Assembly: GCA_023663285.1 (NCBI GenBank)
Contig: JAMPHT010000007.1
Location: 1 to 64,000, forward strand
Length of the DNA stretch: 64,000 bases
Reading direction: 5' to 3'
From: Bacillota bacterium
GTDB lineage: Bacteria; Bacillota; Clostridia; Lachnospirales; Lachnospiraceae
Shown: in pieces, positions 1 to 7,949 of the stretch
Layout of the letters: each line of letters starts with the position of its first letter
Numbering within the stretch: position 1 is the first letter of the stretch
Position numbers and translations under genes: made by a program
The notes under the pieces: generated by a model
The model's input: only the letters and a program-made list of their open reading frames with translations
The model's database searches: none
Told to the model about the DNA's origin: nothing

Positions 1-242
1 TCTTGTGCATTATTTCATTGTTTTGTCTGAATAGATGGCGAAAAGCCGACGCACGAAAGCAGATATGCGCTTCCTGCAAAATGAGATTAGATACTTTATT
101 TACTATTGAATAGTATAACATACATTTTCATGCTGCACAAGACCCGATTTCTATTTTTCTACCTTTTTCCGAATCAACACTCCCGATGCGGAGTAAAACG
201 TGCTCTTTGCGCCTTTCATCCAATGCAGGGGCGCGTTCACTT
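1..242. other. Intergenic region at left edge
   Basis: I see no convincing coding sequence here. The reading frames that cross it lack a ribosome binding site and family features. It lies downstream of the acylphosphatase gene on the minus strand. The only clear structure is the short palindrome at 101-115. Confidence 0.5.
101..115. repeat. 15-bp palindrome (7-bp arms)
   Basis: TACTATT and AATAGTA flank a single central base. It sits in an AT-rich stretch downstream of the acylphosphatase gene. It could be an operator for a gene beyond the left edge or simply a small hairpin. No regulator can be assigned. Confidence 0.3.
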
Positions 243-512
243 TCAGTACATCGCTGTAAAAGAAGTCTCTCCCTCCACAAGGGGAATGTTTTCCGATTCC
301 ATGGAATCGATGCAGATGTAGTCGCTGCGGTTGATCATAATGAGCATCTGATCAATGGCCTTCTCGGCGCCCTGGGCCTCCATCACCACAGAACCGTCCC
401 ATTCATTCCTCACCCAGCCGGTGATACACATACCCCCGGCCGCATACTTGGCCCTGGTCCTGAACCCTACTCCCTGCACCCTGCCCGTAAATTTAAAACG
501 TTTCCTTACCAT
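243..512 (-). CDS. Acylphosphatase
   Basis: Small cytosolic enzyme family that hydrolyses the carboxyl-phosphate bond of acyl phosphates. The N-terminus carries the family signature GRVQGVGFR, whose Arg binds the phosphate, followed about 20 residues later by GWVRN containing the catalytic Asn. The 89-residue length is normal for the family. The start at 512 is chosen because GGAGAG lies just upstream; a longer version starting at 545 would add eleven residues that the family does not normally have. It lies 50 bases downstream of the ABC-F gene on the same strand and may be co-transcribed with it. Confidence 0.9.
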   Translation of the reverse strand: MVRKRFKFTGRVQGVGFRTRAKYAAGGMCITGWVRNEWDGSVVMEAQGAEKAIDQMLIMINRSDYICIDSMESENIPLVEGETSFTAMY

Positions 513-562
513 GGTCTCTCTCCGTCTGAAAAATTCTTTCATCATTCACCATTTTTATTATA

Positions 563-2113
563 CTACTGCATCTGAGCCAATACCAGCCCCTCCTCCGTCA
601 GCCTGTATACCTTTTTACACACCTCTCCGATATACTTTCTGTCATGGGAAATGCTGATGATCGCGCCCGGAAACTCCGCCAGCATTTTCCGTATCACCGG
701 GCCCGACAGGGGTGAAAAATTTCGGGTAGGCTCGTCCAGGATCAGCACATTAGCCCCGCTCATGCATATCCTCAGAAGCAAAAGCTTCGCCTTCTGCCCG
801 CCGGACAACGCCAGTACGGAATGCCCCATCTCATCCGCCGTGTACTTCAAACTGCCCAGATAGGTGCGTATCCTTGTGATCTCATCCTTATCGCCGGTCT
901 CCGACAGGAACTCTACCGGCGTCATCCCGGCTCTTTCCCCAAAGGCTTCCCTGTCCATGTAATTCTGAGGAATATAAGCCGCCTTCAAATCCTTCCTCTC
1001 CAGAAGCCTGCGGGCGATTTCCTTCAGAAGCGTGGATTTGCCTGCACCGTTATCTCCCGTCAGGCAGACCTTTTCCCTTCCCCTTACTATGAGCCGGATA
1101 TCGCGGGCCAACACACGCTCCTCTATGGCCAGCTCCGGCAATGAAATATCCAGCACCGTCTTTCCGGCCGGCAGGCTTTCTATCTCCCGAAATTTCAGAA
1201 AAATCGCCTCTTCCACATCCGGCATTTCCGTCATCTGTTCATATTCCTTTTCATATCTTCGCTCCATACTTTTTAGTGTGTGCATTTTCTTTTTCAGCAT
1301 CTGTGCCTTATGAGGATTTTCCCTGGAAACCGTTTCCTGCTGATGCTCCACCTTCTGCTCGATCCGAAGAAACCGTTCCTGCTGCTTTCTGTACTCAGTG
1401 CGCTCCGTTTTTGCCATCTGCTCCTGCTTTTTCAGGCCTCCGGCCCGCTCCCTGACATAGGTCCCGTAATCTGACTCTTTCACCGTATGCCTCGCCTGCT
1501 TTTTCTTCTTTACCTGCTCCAGATGGATGATCTTGTTGGCTGTCCGCTCCAAAAGGGTCTCGTCATGGGAAATAAAAAGCAAAGGTCCCTTCCAGCCGCA
1601 GATAAACTCTTCCAGCCACAGCAGTGTGTTCAGATCAATATCATTGGAGGGCTCGTCCAGAAGCAGCGCCTCCGGCTTGCGGCATAAGATGCGCACCATG
1701 GCTATTTTTACTTTTTCTCCGCCGGACAGGGTATCCATCCGCTGCTCCGAATACAAAAGAGAAACAGGGATCCGCAGCCTTCCGGCATATGCCGCCAGCT
1801 CCTTCGGTCCGCTTTCCTGAAACGCCGGTTCCTCCGACAGAAATTCATAGACGCTTTTCTCCCGCTCCTCCGGCTTCAGCTCCTGCCCCAAATATCCCAG
1901 CACGCTATTGTTCCGTATGATCTCTCCTTCATATTCCACATAAGCTGAAACCATTGACTCGTCATAGATCAGCTTCAACAGCGTGGATTTCCCGTTTCCT
2001 TCCTCGCCGATGACCGCCGCTTTGTCCCCGTCGTTCAGCACGAAAGACAGATTCGACACCAACTCCCGCAGATCCTTCTTATAGGTTATGCTCACATTCC
2101 TGATCTGTATCAT
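563..2113 (-). CDS. ABC-F family ATPase, ribosome-protection type
   Basis: Cytosolic protein with two ABC ATPase domains and no membrane segments. The first Walker A is GEEGNGKST (about residues 36-44) with signature LSGGE and Walker B LLLDEP. The second has GDNGAGKST, LSGGQ and LILDEPTRNFSPLS. A charged helical linker of about 80 residues joins them, the element that reaches into the ribosome in this family. The DEPTRNFSPLS Walker B region is typical of the Lsa/Vga-like branch that displaces antibiotics from the large ribosomal subunit, but the drug spectrum cannot be read from sequence. The start at 2113 follows AAAGGAGG; an in-frame extension upstream runs through the leader terminator and is unlikely to be translated. 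The leader looks attenuated (see 2114-2388). Confidence 0.85.
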   Translation of the reverse strand: MIQIRNVSITYKKDLRELVSNLSFVLNDGDKAAVIGEEGNGKSTLLKLIYDESMVSAYVEYEGEIIRNNSVLGYLGQELKPEEREKSVYEFLSEEPAFQESGPKELAAYAGRLRIPVSLLYSEQRMDTLSGGEKVKIAMVRILCRKPEALLLDEPSNDIDLNTLLWLEEFICGWKGPLLFISHDETLLERTANKIIHLEQVKKKKQARHTVKESDYGTYVRERAGGLKKQEQMAKTERTEYRKQQERFLRIEQKVEHQQETVSRENPHKAQMLKKKMHTLKSMERRYEKEYEQMTEMPDVEEAIFLKFREIESLPAGKTVLDISLPELAIEERVLARDIRLIVRGREKVCLTGDNGAGKSTLLKEIARRLLERKDLKAAYIPQNYMDREAFGERAGMTPVEFLSETGDKDEITRIRTYLGSLKYTADEMGHSVLALSGGQKAKLLLLRICMSGANVLILDEPTRNFSPLSGPVIRKMLAEFPGAIISISHDRKYIGEVCKKVYRLTEEGLVLAQMQ

Positions 2114-2388
2114 GAGATCCTCCTTTCGGAAGCCTTTTACATCCCGGCGCAACAAAAAATCTGTTCCCGCAACCGAAAACAGACCCGTACACAAAGAAAA
2201 CCCTATATTTGCTCAGAAAGGCAAATGCTCCGGATAATGTGCGGTAATCTGATTCGGGATACGCAAACAAACCTGCTCCAACAGGCTTCTCTCAAAAAAT
2301 GTTCGCCTTATCCTTCTCAAACTACCTGCCGTTCATCCCTTCACCCTGCACCTTTCTGTGCCTTTCCTTATCATGTAACAGCATTCTA
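2114..2388 (-). promoter_or_regulatory. Attenuator-like leader of the ABC-F gene
   Basis: A roughly 260-base leader separates the promoter at 2383-2411 from the ABC-F start. It contains a five-codon mini-ORF at 2336-2322 (M-N-G-R-stop) behind a purine-rich stretch, a 7-bp hairpin at about 2268-2287, and an intrinsic terminator at 2154-2183 about 40 bases before the start codon. Promoter, short peptide, terminator and resistance-type gene is the arrangement known for antibiotic-inducible ABC-F genes. That the peptide is translated, and that a competing antiterminator forms, is inference. Confidence 0.55.
2154..2183 (-). terminator. Intrinsic terminator inside the ABC-F leader
   Basis: On the minus strand TCTGTTTTC pairs with GGGAACAGA (two G-U pairs) around a six-base loop, followed by six T residues. 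It stands between promoter and gene, so it would stop transcription early unless relieved. Confidence 0.65.
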
Positions 2389-2411
2389 ACACAGACAGCC
2401 ATGATTGGCAA
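2383..2411 (-). promoter_or_regulatory. Sigma-A promoter for the ABC-F leader
   Basis: TTGCCA (2406-2411) and TAGAAT (2383-2388) separated by 17 bases on the minus strand. Transcription would begin near 2376. Confidence 0.6.
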
Positions 2412-2446
2412 GAGGCGCGCTTAGAAATATTTGCTGAAGCTGAAAA

Positions 2447-2872
2447 TCACCTATTATAATCCGCCTCTAACGGCGCAAGAACATCAGGATTTTTCTGCAC
2501 CCATGCAACCGCGCACGCACACAATGCCGCACATAGTTTATCGTCACAGATATTTTCATCGCCACATTTGATCAAAAGGCTTGTCAATATTTCAGCCGCA
2601 TTCATTTCATCCGCATCAAATGAATTTCCAAGTTGAACATATTGCGGGAAAGCCCGCAGCATTTTGCGGAAATCCTCATCCCAATTTATACAGCCGTTCC
2701 CCAATATTTCATGACGAATTCTTCCTGCAATGCGAATGATCTCGCCCTGTGCGGTCTGTGCGCGCCCCGACGGCGGGACGAGATAATCCCAAAGCTGCTG
2801 GAACTGTGCAGCTTCTTCCGTTTCCGTGACAACGATTCGTGATACTCCGTCATGTTTTTTGTTTTCTTTCAT
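2447..2872 (-). CDS. Hypothetical protein, 141 residues
   Basis: I do not recognise the family. The protein appears soluble and helical, with a hydrophilic N-terminus, a run of acidic residues in the middle and a cysteine-containing stretch (CGDENICDD then CAALCACA) near the C-terminus. No signal peptide or membrane segment is evident. The start at 2872 follows AAGGAGAG at good spacing. It is divergent from the HAD phosphatase gene and ends just upstream of the ABC-F promoter, with no obvious functional link to either. Confidence 0.6.
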   Translation of the reverse strand: MKENKKHDGVSRIVVTETEEAAQFQQLWDYLVPPSGRAQTAQGEIIRIAGRIRHEILGNGCINWDEDFRKMLRAFPQYVQLGNSFDADEMNAAEILTSLLIKCGDENICDDKLCAALCACAVAWVQKNPDVLAPLEADYNR

Positions 2873-2920
2873 TGTTTCTCTCCTTAAATCCAAGTTTTAC
2901 AGAGGATGATCTTCTGCTAC

Positions 2921-2949
2921 TTGCAATCTTCATGACCTGCGGATATAAT
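2921..2949 (+). promoter_or_regulatory. Sigma-A promoter for the HAD phosphatase
   Basis: TTGCAA (2921-2926), 17-base spacer, TATAAT (2944-2949). A small hairpin (GTCCC/GGGAC, 2958-2969) and AAAGGAG follow before the start at 2992. Confidence 0.7.
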
Positions 2950-2991
2950 AGCCTTGTGTCCCACGGGACGAAAGGAGACTGCAAGATCCTC

Positions 2992-3798
2992 ATGAAATCA
3001 CCGGAAAATTTGAAAAATAAAAAGCTGTTCCTGTTTGACATAGACGGCACCCTGGCGGTAGGCGACACTCTGTATGAGGGCAGCGCCCGGCTGCTGTCCC
3101 ACATTGAACGCATTGGCGGGAAAGCCTATTACATCACCAACAACTCTACCAAAAGCGGCAGGGACTATGTGGAAAAATTCCGCACCGCTTTTTCTCTGAG
3201 CACCACGGAAGATCAGTTTATCACCTCAGGCTTTATGACGATTCGTTTCCTAAAAAAAAATTATGCCGGGAAAAAGATATTCGTACTGGGAACCGCCTCC
3301 TTTGTGGCGGAGTTAAGACAAAACGGGCTTCTCATCACCGAGACTGCAGAGGACGGCATCGACTGCGTGGTTGTAGCATACGACAGTGAACTGAACTATC
3401 AAAAGCTGGTAGAGGCATCAAAGGTGCTGCTGACTACGGAGGCTCCCTTCTACGCCACCAATCCGGACCTGCGCTGTCCCATAGATTTCGGCTTTATCCC
3501 TGACTGCGGCTCCATTTGCAGCATGATCACCGCCACCACTGACAAAGAACCTGTTTATCTGGGAAAACCCAGCCGGGAGGTAGTTGACCTGTGCCTGGAG
3601 CTGTCCGGCTTTACCCGGAAGGAGACTCTGGTAGTAGGCGACCGCCTCTATACAGACATTGCCTGCGGCATCAACGGCGGGGTGGATACCTGCGTAGTCT
3701 TTACCGGAGAGGCGAAGCCTGAGGATATGGCGAATACCCCCTATCCTGCCGACTACGCTTTCGCCAATATCGAAGAGCTTCTGAACAATTGCATCTAG
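2992..3798 (+). CDS. HAD-superfamily phosphatase (NagD / p-nitrophenylphosphatase-like)
   Basis: Probable cytosolic phosphatase for sugar phosphates or nucleotides. HAD motif I is FDIDGT (about residues 15-20), motif II is TNNS, and motif III is VGDRLYTDI, followed by GINGG, the usual order for subfamily IIA with its C2 cap. At 268 residues it has normal length. The start at 2992 follows AAAGGAG with slightly long spacing; a longer frame to 2839 has no support. The gene end overlaps the end of the convergent DegV gene by four bases. The substrate cannot be told from sequence. Confidence 0.85.
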   Translation: MKSPENLKNKKLFLFDIDGTLAVGDTLYEGSARLLSHIERIGGKAYYITNNSTKSGRDYVEKFRTAFSLSTTEDQFITSGFMTIRFLKKNYAGKKIFVLGTASFVAELRQNGLLITETAEDGIDCVVVAYDSELNYQKLVEASKVLLTTEAPFYATNPDLRCPIDFGFIPDCGSICSMITATTDKEPVYLGKPSREVVDLCLELSGFTRKETLVVGDRLYTDIACGINGGVDTCVVFTGEAKPEDMANTPYPADYAFANIEELLNNCI

Positions 3799-4700
3799 CG
3801 ATGGATCGCTTTCTCGATAACGCCGATCCCCAGAGGATAGGGTCCGGTATGTACTCCAATCGTGGCCCCGATCTGATATGTGGGGATCTCCTTTACCTCA
3901 TAGCCGTTATTCCGCAGCGCTTCCACCACACTGTCCCGGTAAGCCTTTCCTTCCTCTATGTCATAGCCGTAACCTATAGTGATGCTGTAACAGTCCACCC
4001 CCAGCCGGCTCTTTCTTAAATAATCCAACAGCAGATCTGTGGCCTTCGCCGTGCTGCGCTTTCTTCCCCTGCCGATTCCCGACGGGAAGATCTCACCCCT
4101 TTTCAGCGTTATCACCGGCCGGATGTCCAGAACGCTTCCCGCCAGGGCGCTGACCTTGCCGATGCGCCCGCCATGCTTTAAATATTCCATATTGCCCACG
4201 GTGAAAAAGATTCTGCCGGTGCTCTTGATCTCCTCCAGACGGGCCACTGCATCCCGATAGCTTACCCCCGCGTCCCGCAGTTCCACCGCCTCCAGCACAT
4301 ACAGCCCCTGGAGCACTGTGTTGACGGTAGCGTCGATCACCGTGATCTCCAGATTCGGATATTCCTCCCGCAGAGCCTCCCTTGCATTGACTGCAGACTG
4401 CATGGAGCCGCTGAATTTCGTAGTGATGCAGATACAGACCACCGGCATTCCCGCCTCCGCATAGGGCCGGAACGCATCCTCGTAGTCCTGGGCGGAGGGC
4501 AGGGAGGACTTGGGATACACTCCCTTTCTGTCCACCATCTGCTGGTAAAATTCCCGGATACCTATCTCCACGTTCTCCTTCAAATAATGCTCATCATCAA
4601 AAGACACATAAAAGGGGACCACTGTTATATTTTTCTTTTCCGCAAGCTCTACCGGCAGATCGCAGGAGCCGTCGCTGATAATATGGAACGCTTCACTCAT
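3795..4700 (-). CDS. DegV family fatty-acid-binding protein
   Basis: Members of this family bind a fatty acid and in Gram-positive bacteria can act with FakA as the FakB subunit of fatty acid kinase. The N-terminus has the family pattern ISDGSCDLP, then PFYVSFDDEHY. The C-terminal lobe contains KRGEIFPSGIGRGRK and ends in the family's GVHTGPYPLG motif (IGVHTGPYPLGIG). The length of 301 residues is a little above the usual 280. No FakA homologue is encoded in this window. A promoter at 4740-4768 suggests it is expressed on its own. Confidence 0.9.
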   Translation of the reverse strand: MSEAFHIISDGSCDLPVELAEKKNITVVPFYVSFDDEHYLKENVEIGIREFYQQMVDRKGVYPKSSLPSAQDYEDAFRPYAEAGMPVVCICITTKFSGSMQSAVNAREALREEYPNLEITVIDATVNTVLQGLYVLEAVELRDAGVSYRDAVARLEEIKSTGRIFFTVGNMEYLKHGGRIGKVSALAGSVLDIRPVITLKRGEIFPSGIGRGRKRSTAKATDLLLDYLRKSRLGVDCYSITIGYGYDIEEGKAYRDSVVEALRNNGYEVKEIPTYQIGATIGVHTGPYPLGIGVIEKAIHR

Positions 4701-4739
4701 ACCTTATGATCCTTTCAAACAATATCGATTACAAAGTAC

Positions 4740-4768
4740 AGAATACCACTTACCTTTTGAAATAGCAA
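4740..4768 (-). promoter_or_regulatory. Promoter for the DegV gene
   Basis: TTGCTA (4763-4768), 17 bases, TATTCT (4740-4745), with TG just before the -10 box (extended -10). It lies in the AT-rich gap between degV and the end of tyrS. Confidence 0.5.
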
Positions 4769-4832
4769 TATAAATTGCGTTCGCGCAGTCACATTTTATA
4801 GTTTTTTTATCTTTTTAAAGTGGTTTTTATTA

Positions 4833-6044
4833 CTACATACTTATTTCAATGCGGACAAACTGCCTCTTTCCTACCTTCAGCACATCTCCCGTTTTGATCT
4901 TTTCCTCCATATCCTTTACCCGCTCTCCGTTCCTCTGTACGCCGCCCTGGGCCACCAGTCTGCGAAACTGCGCGCCGCTTTCCACATATCCCCCGTTTAC
5001 CAGAGGCCGGATGCAATCCAGCAGATTTCCCTTCTCCATAACCACCTGCAGACTGTCCACATCCTTCGGAATCTGACGGTCGGTAAAGGCTTCCCGGAAA
5101 AAACGCTTTGCGCCTTTTGCCGCCTCTTCCCCGTTATAAAGAGCCGTGATCGTCTCGGCAAGCAGCAGCTTTGCATCCTTGGGGTTCCCGCCATCCGCCA
5201 GCTCCTCCTTCACCTTATCCAGCTCCTCCGGCCGAATGTCCGTGGCCAGCTCAAAATATTTGACGATCAAATCATCCGGCACCTGCATCACCTTTGAGAA
5301 CATGGTCCTGGCATCCTCATGGATACCGATATAATTTCCAAGGCTTTTGCTCATCTTTTCCACGCCGTCGATCCCTTCCAGCACCGGCATAAACAGCGCC
5401 GCCTGAGGTTCCTGCCCCCGCTCTCTCTGCAGGCTTCTTCCCATCAGGATGTTGAAGGTCTGGTCGGTTCCCCCTAGCTCCAGGTCCGCTTCCAGAACAA
5501 CAGAATCATATGCCTGCAGCAGGGGGTAAAAAAATTCATGGAGCCCGATGGGGATATTGCTTCGGAATCGGTTCTGAAAATCATCCCTCTCCAGCATTCT
5601 TGCAACCGTTATGGTGGACGCAAGCTCCAGCACCTCGCTCAATACCAGAGGCTCCAGCCATTCCCCGTTGTACCGCACTGTCGTTATTTCCCTGTCCAGA
5701 ATATGAAAGAGCTGCTCCTGATAGGTCCCGGCGTTCACCAGCACCTCCTTGTCCGTCAGGGCTTTCCTGCCCTTGCTTTTGCCTGTGGGATCGCCGATCT
5801 TCCCCGTAAAGTCTCCAATCACTATCACGATCCTGTGTCCCATATCCTGCAGCTGCTTCAGCTTCCGCAGCGCCACCGCGTGTCCCAGGTGTAGATCCGG
5901 CGCGCTGGGGTCCATGCCGAACTTCACAGTCAGAGGCTTTCCCGTCAGAATGCTGCGCCGCAGCTTCTCCTCCAGTTCCTCCTCTCCGATAAGCTCTGCC
6001 GCCCCCTGTTTGATGATTCGCATGATTTCCTTTACTTCTTCCAT
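4833..6044 (-). CDS. tyrS: Tyrosyl-tRNA synthetase
   Basis: Class I synthetase that charges tRNA(Tyr). The HIGH motif is HLGH (residues 52-55) within the Rossmann fold and the second signature is EKMSKS, about residue 230. The last 65 residues form an S4 RNA-binding domain (AQFRRLVAQGGVQRNG). At 403 residues it is normal for the family. The start at 6044 follows GAGAGGAG; the frame could open further upstream but that would add residues the family lacks. Expression should be under tyrosine control through the T-box leader upstream, which ends about 140 bases before the start. Confidence 0.97.
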   Translation of the reverse strand: MEEVKEIMRIIKQGAAELIGEEELEEKLRRSILTGKPLTVKFGMDPSAPDLHLGHAVALRKLKQLQDMGHRIVIVIGDFTGKIGDPTGKSKGRKALTDKEVLVNAGTYQEQLFHILDREITTVRYNGEWLEPLVLSEVLELASTITVARMLERDDFQNRFRSNIPIGLHEFFYPLLQAYDSVVLEADLELGGTDQTFNILMGRSLQRERGQEPQAALFMPVLEGIDGVEKMSKSLGNYIGIHEDARTMFSKVMQVPDDLIVKYFELATDIRPEELDKVKEELADGGNPKDAKLLLAETITALYNGEEAAKGAKRFFREAFTDRQIPKDVDSLQVVMEKGNLLDCIRPLVNGGYVESGAQFRRLVAQGGVQRNGERVKDMEEKIKTGDVLKVGKRQFVRIEISM

Positions 6045-6146
6045 CTCTTTTCTCCTCTCTTTACACAAATTTGCACTGTTTCCTGTCTTTTGACCCAAGC
6101 CCGGCTTCAGATATCATATCCATGCTGCAAAGGCCGAAGCCCATAA

Positions 6147-6173
6147 CAATAGAATTCACTTTGCGAGAATTCT
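6147..6173. repeat. Short hairpin repeat between T-box and tyrS
   Basis: AGAATTC and GAATTCT form a perfect 7-bp inverted repeat (6151-6173). The preceding CAATAGAATTCAC and the loop TTTGCGA closely match the minus-strand reading of the hairpin at 45411-45440, suggesting two copies of one dispersed element. Confidence 0.4.
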
Positions 6174-6182
6174 GCTGGCATT

Positions 6183-6217
6183 AAAAAAGCTCCCGTCCTT
6201 CCAAAAGGACGAGAGCT
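6183..6217 (-). terminator. T-box terminator
   Basis: AGCTCTCGTCC pairs with GGACGGGAGCT around a short TTTTGGAA-type loop, followed by six T residues. The T-box sequence just upstream can pair with the 5' arm to form the antiterminator. Confidence 0.9.
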
Positions 6218-6480
6218 GAAAGCCTCGTGATACCACCTGATGTTCACAGACAGCTCACACTGCCTGCCTCTTCGAGTACGGCTGCAGACACAGCTTATAC
6301 TCTAGCACGATAACGGATGCGGGAACCGTCACAGCCTACTATCCGCTCCTGCGGAATTTCAGTGTGAAGCTCAAAGATGTATTCACATATAGCTTCCCAT
6401 GCGCCTCTCATCACCCGGCTGCTTTCTGTATGTTTCACTATCTGCTACTTCTTCTTATCATTGCCTTTTAATATCAATCG
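6183..6480 (-). promoter_or_regulatory. T-box riboswitch (tyrosine) upstream of tyrS
   Basis: Leader RNA that senses uncharged tRNA(Tyr) and permits read-through into tyrS. The conserved T-box sequence reads AGGTGGTATCACGAGG on the minus strand (6238-6223), just before the terminator. Stem I starts near 6465 with the typical GAAGTAGCAG and GGTGATGAGAGG elements. In the specifier loop GAATACATC offers UAC, a tyrosine codon (6381-6379), in agreement with the downstream gene. Order and spacing match the family. Confidence 0.93.
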
Positions 6481-6515
6481 CTTGAATATAAAGTTTTAAC
6501 AGGAACTTAAAGTGC

Positions 6516-6544
6516 ATTATAAGAAATTTCAGACCTTCTGTCAA
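6516..6544 (-). promoter_or_regulatory. Consensus promoter for the tyrS leader
   Basis: TTGACA (6539-6544), 17 bases, TATAAT (6516-6521): a perfect sigma-A match, placing the start of the T-box transcript near 6509. Confidence 0.85.
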
Positions 6545-6585
6545 TACATTTTTGCATTTTCAGTTCAGCCTCTACCATCTGCAGC

Positions 6586-7683
6586 TTATTTCAACGTGTC
6601 GCCATATACCCGCAGCACATTCCCGCTGAAGATCAGATCCAGCTGGGACTCCGTAAATCCGGCTGCTTTCATGGCCTCCCACAGCTTTCCCATGCTTTCC
6701 GCCCCCGGCAGCTCTTCATGAGTGTCGATGCCGTCAAAGTCACTGCCCAGGCCCAGGACCCGGATGCCTCCCACATCTGTGATATGCTTTGCCTGCCGGA
6801 CGATCGCCCCGATAGTCCCCGGATTCCTCTCTCCCACCGGCCGCTCCTCCAGAAAGTCCGCGCAGTAGTTCAGTCCCATGACTCCGCCCCGTTCCGCCAG
6901 CTTTCGGATCATGTCGTCTGTCATATTGCGCACATTGGGGCACACCGCTCTGGCATTGGAATGACTTGCCACAAAGGGCTTTTTCGTCACCTCAAGCACA
7001 TCATAAAACCCGGCGTCCGACAGGTGGGACACATCGGGAATCATCCCTAAGCTTTCCATTTCCGCCACAAACTCCCGTCCCCGCTCCGTCAACCCCTCCG
7101 TCACGTTGGGCGTGTGCAGGAATGCCTCCACCACCGGAGCTGCCTGGGCCTGCAGGGACTGATATTCAGCGCTTTCCCGCGAATACTCCTGTTTACATTC
7201 TCTCAGCTTCTTTCTAAATTCCCTGGCCTTTGCCCCCAGTGCCCTGTCATGGTTGGGATGTCCCAGCTCATTGGGGAAATTCCAGGTGAGAGTGAGCATA
7301 CGGACTCCCATGTCATAAAGCTTTCGCAGCTTGTCAAGCTCTCCTTTGCACACAGCGCCCTCCTCCACTGTCAGCATGGCGGACAGCTTTCCTGCGGTCT
7401 CATTGGCGGCGATGTCCTCAAATCTAAGCACCGGCCCGATCAGATCACTGTTCTTTTCCAGCTCTGCCCGATAGCGCTCATACAATTTACAGACTGCCTC
7501 CCATGGGTCGCCGCATTGCTCCAGCTCTACAAACAATGCAAAATTCTGAAGCAGATATCCCCCCTGCCTCATGCGCAGCAGGTCCAGATGCCCCGTGTTC
7601 TCCCTCAGACTCTCCTGTTTCCCGTTCTCCGCCAGATCAAACAGCCTGCTGACAGTGTCGCAATGCATATCCACAACTCTCAT
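6586..7683 (-). CDS. Membrane-dipeptidase family (M19) zinc dipeptidase
   Basis: Renal dipeptidase-like metallopeptidase that cleaves dipeptides. The zinc ligands appear as HCD near the N-terminus (VDMHCDT), a metal-bridging Glu in LTVEEG, and SHSNARA with a further His. GLNYCADFL and LGSDFDGI are characteristic of the family. At 365 residues it is slightly longer than the usual 310-330. I see no signal peptide, so the enzyme is probably cytosolic despite the historic family name. Upstream is a 266-base non-coding gap containing a repeat. Confidence 0.92.
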   Translation of the reverse strand: MRVVDMHCDTVSRLFDLAENGKQESLRENTGHLDLLRMRQGGYLLQNFALFVELEQCGDPWEAVCKLYERYRAELEKNSDLIGPVLRFEDIAANETAGKLSAMLTVEEGAVCKGELDKLRKLYDMGVRMLTLTWNFPNELGHPNHDRALGAKAREFRKKLRECKQEYSRESAEYQSLQAQAAPVVEAFLHTPNVTEGLTERGREFVAEMESLGMIPDVSHLSDAGFYDVLEVTKKPFVASHSNARAVCPNVRNMTDDMIRKLAERGGVMGLNYCADFLEERPVGERNPGTIGAIVRQAKHITDVGGIRVLGLGSDFDGIDTHEELPGAESMGKLWEAMKAAGFTESQLDLIFSGNVLRVYGDTLK

Positions 7684-7949
7684 CTCATTCTCCTTTTCTG
7701 CTCTTTATTCCCGCCAGGGTCACATACCAATGTGCTTTTTGAGCACATTGTGCTCTGCAGCGTTGCAAGCTTGATGCCCATGCAGCGCAGATGCATTTTG
7801 CTTGCAGCGGGGTCATTGACTTTACCGAAAAAAATGCCGACAGACCAAGTCCTCCGGGTGAAAGCATATCCCTCAAGCTGCCCGTGACTCCGGCCTGCCG
7901 GCACTCCTTTGCTGTATTTATCTTATTCCGGACAACGCCCGGCTATGAA
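7684..7949. repeat. Non-coding gap with a dispersed repeat element
   Basis: No credible gene. Positions 7799-7819 (minus strand TCAATGACCCCGCTGCAAGC plus one base) match 42632-42652 at 20 of 21 bases. GCGGGAATAAA at 7714-7704 matches 42683 similarly, so two blocks recur in the same order and orientation with a different middle. The region also has a hairpin TGTGCTTTTTGAGCACA near 7731-7747. Short frames across it are overlapping and look like repeat translation. Confidence 0.5.

Noticed and set aside
2079-2270. 63-residue frame across the ABC-F leader as leader peptide gene
   Set aside because: It begins with TTG without a proper ribosome binding site, reads through the terminator and overlaps the ABC-F start; the five-codon mini-ORF is a better leader peptide candidate.
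7680-7904. Short overlapping frames in the gap after the dipeptidase gene
   Set aside because: Several frames overlap, none has a good start, and the sequence is part of a dispersed repeat.
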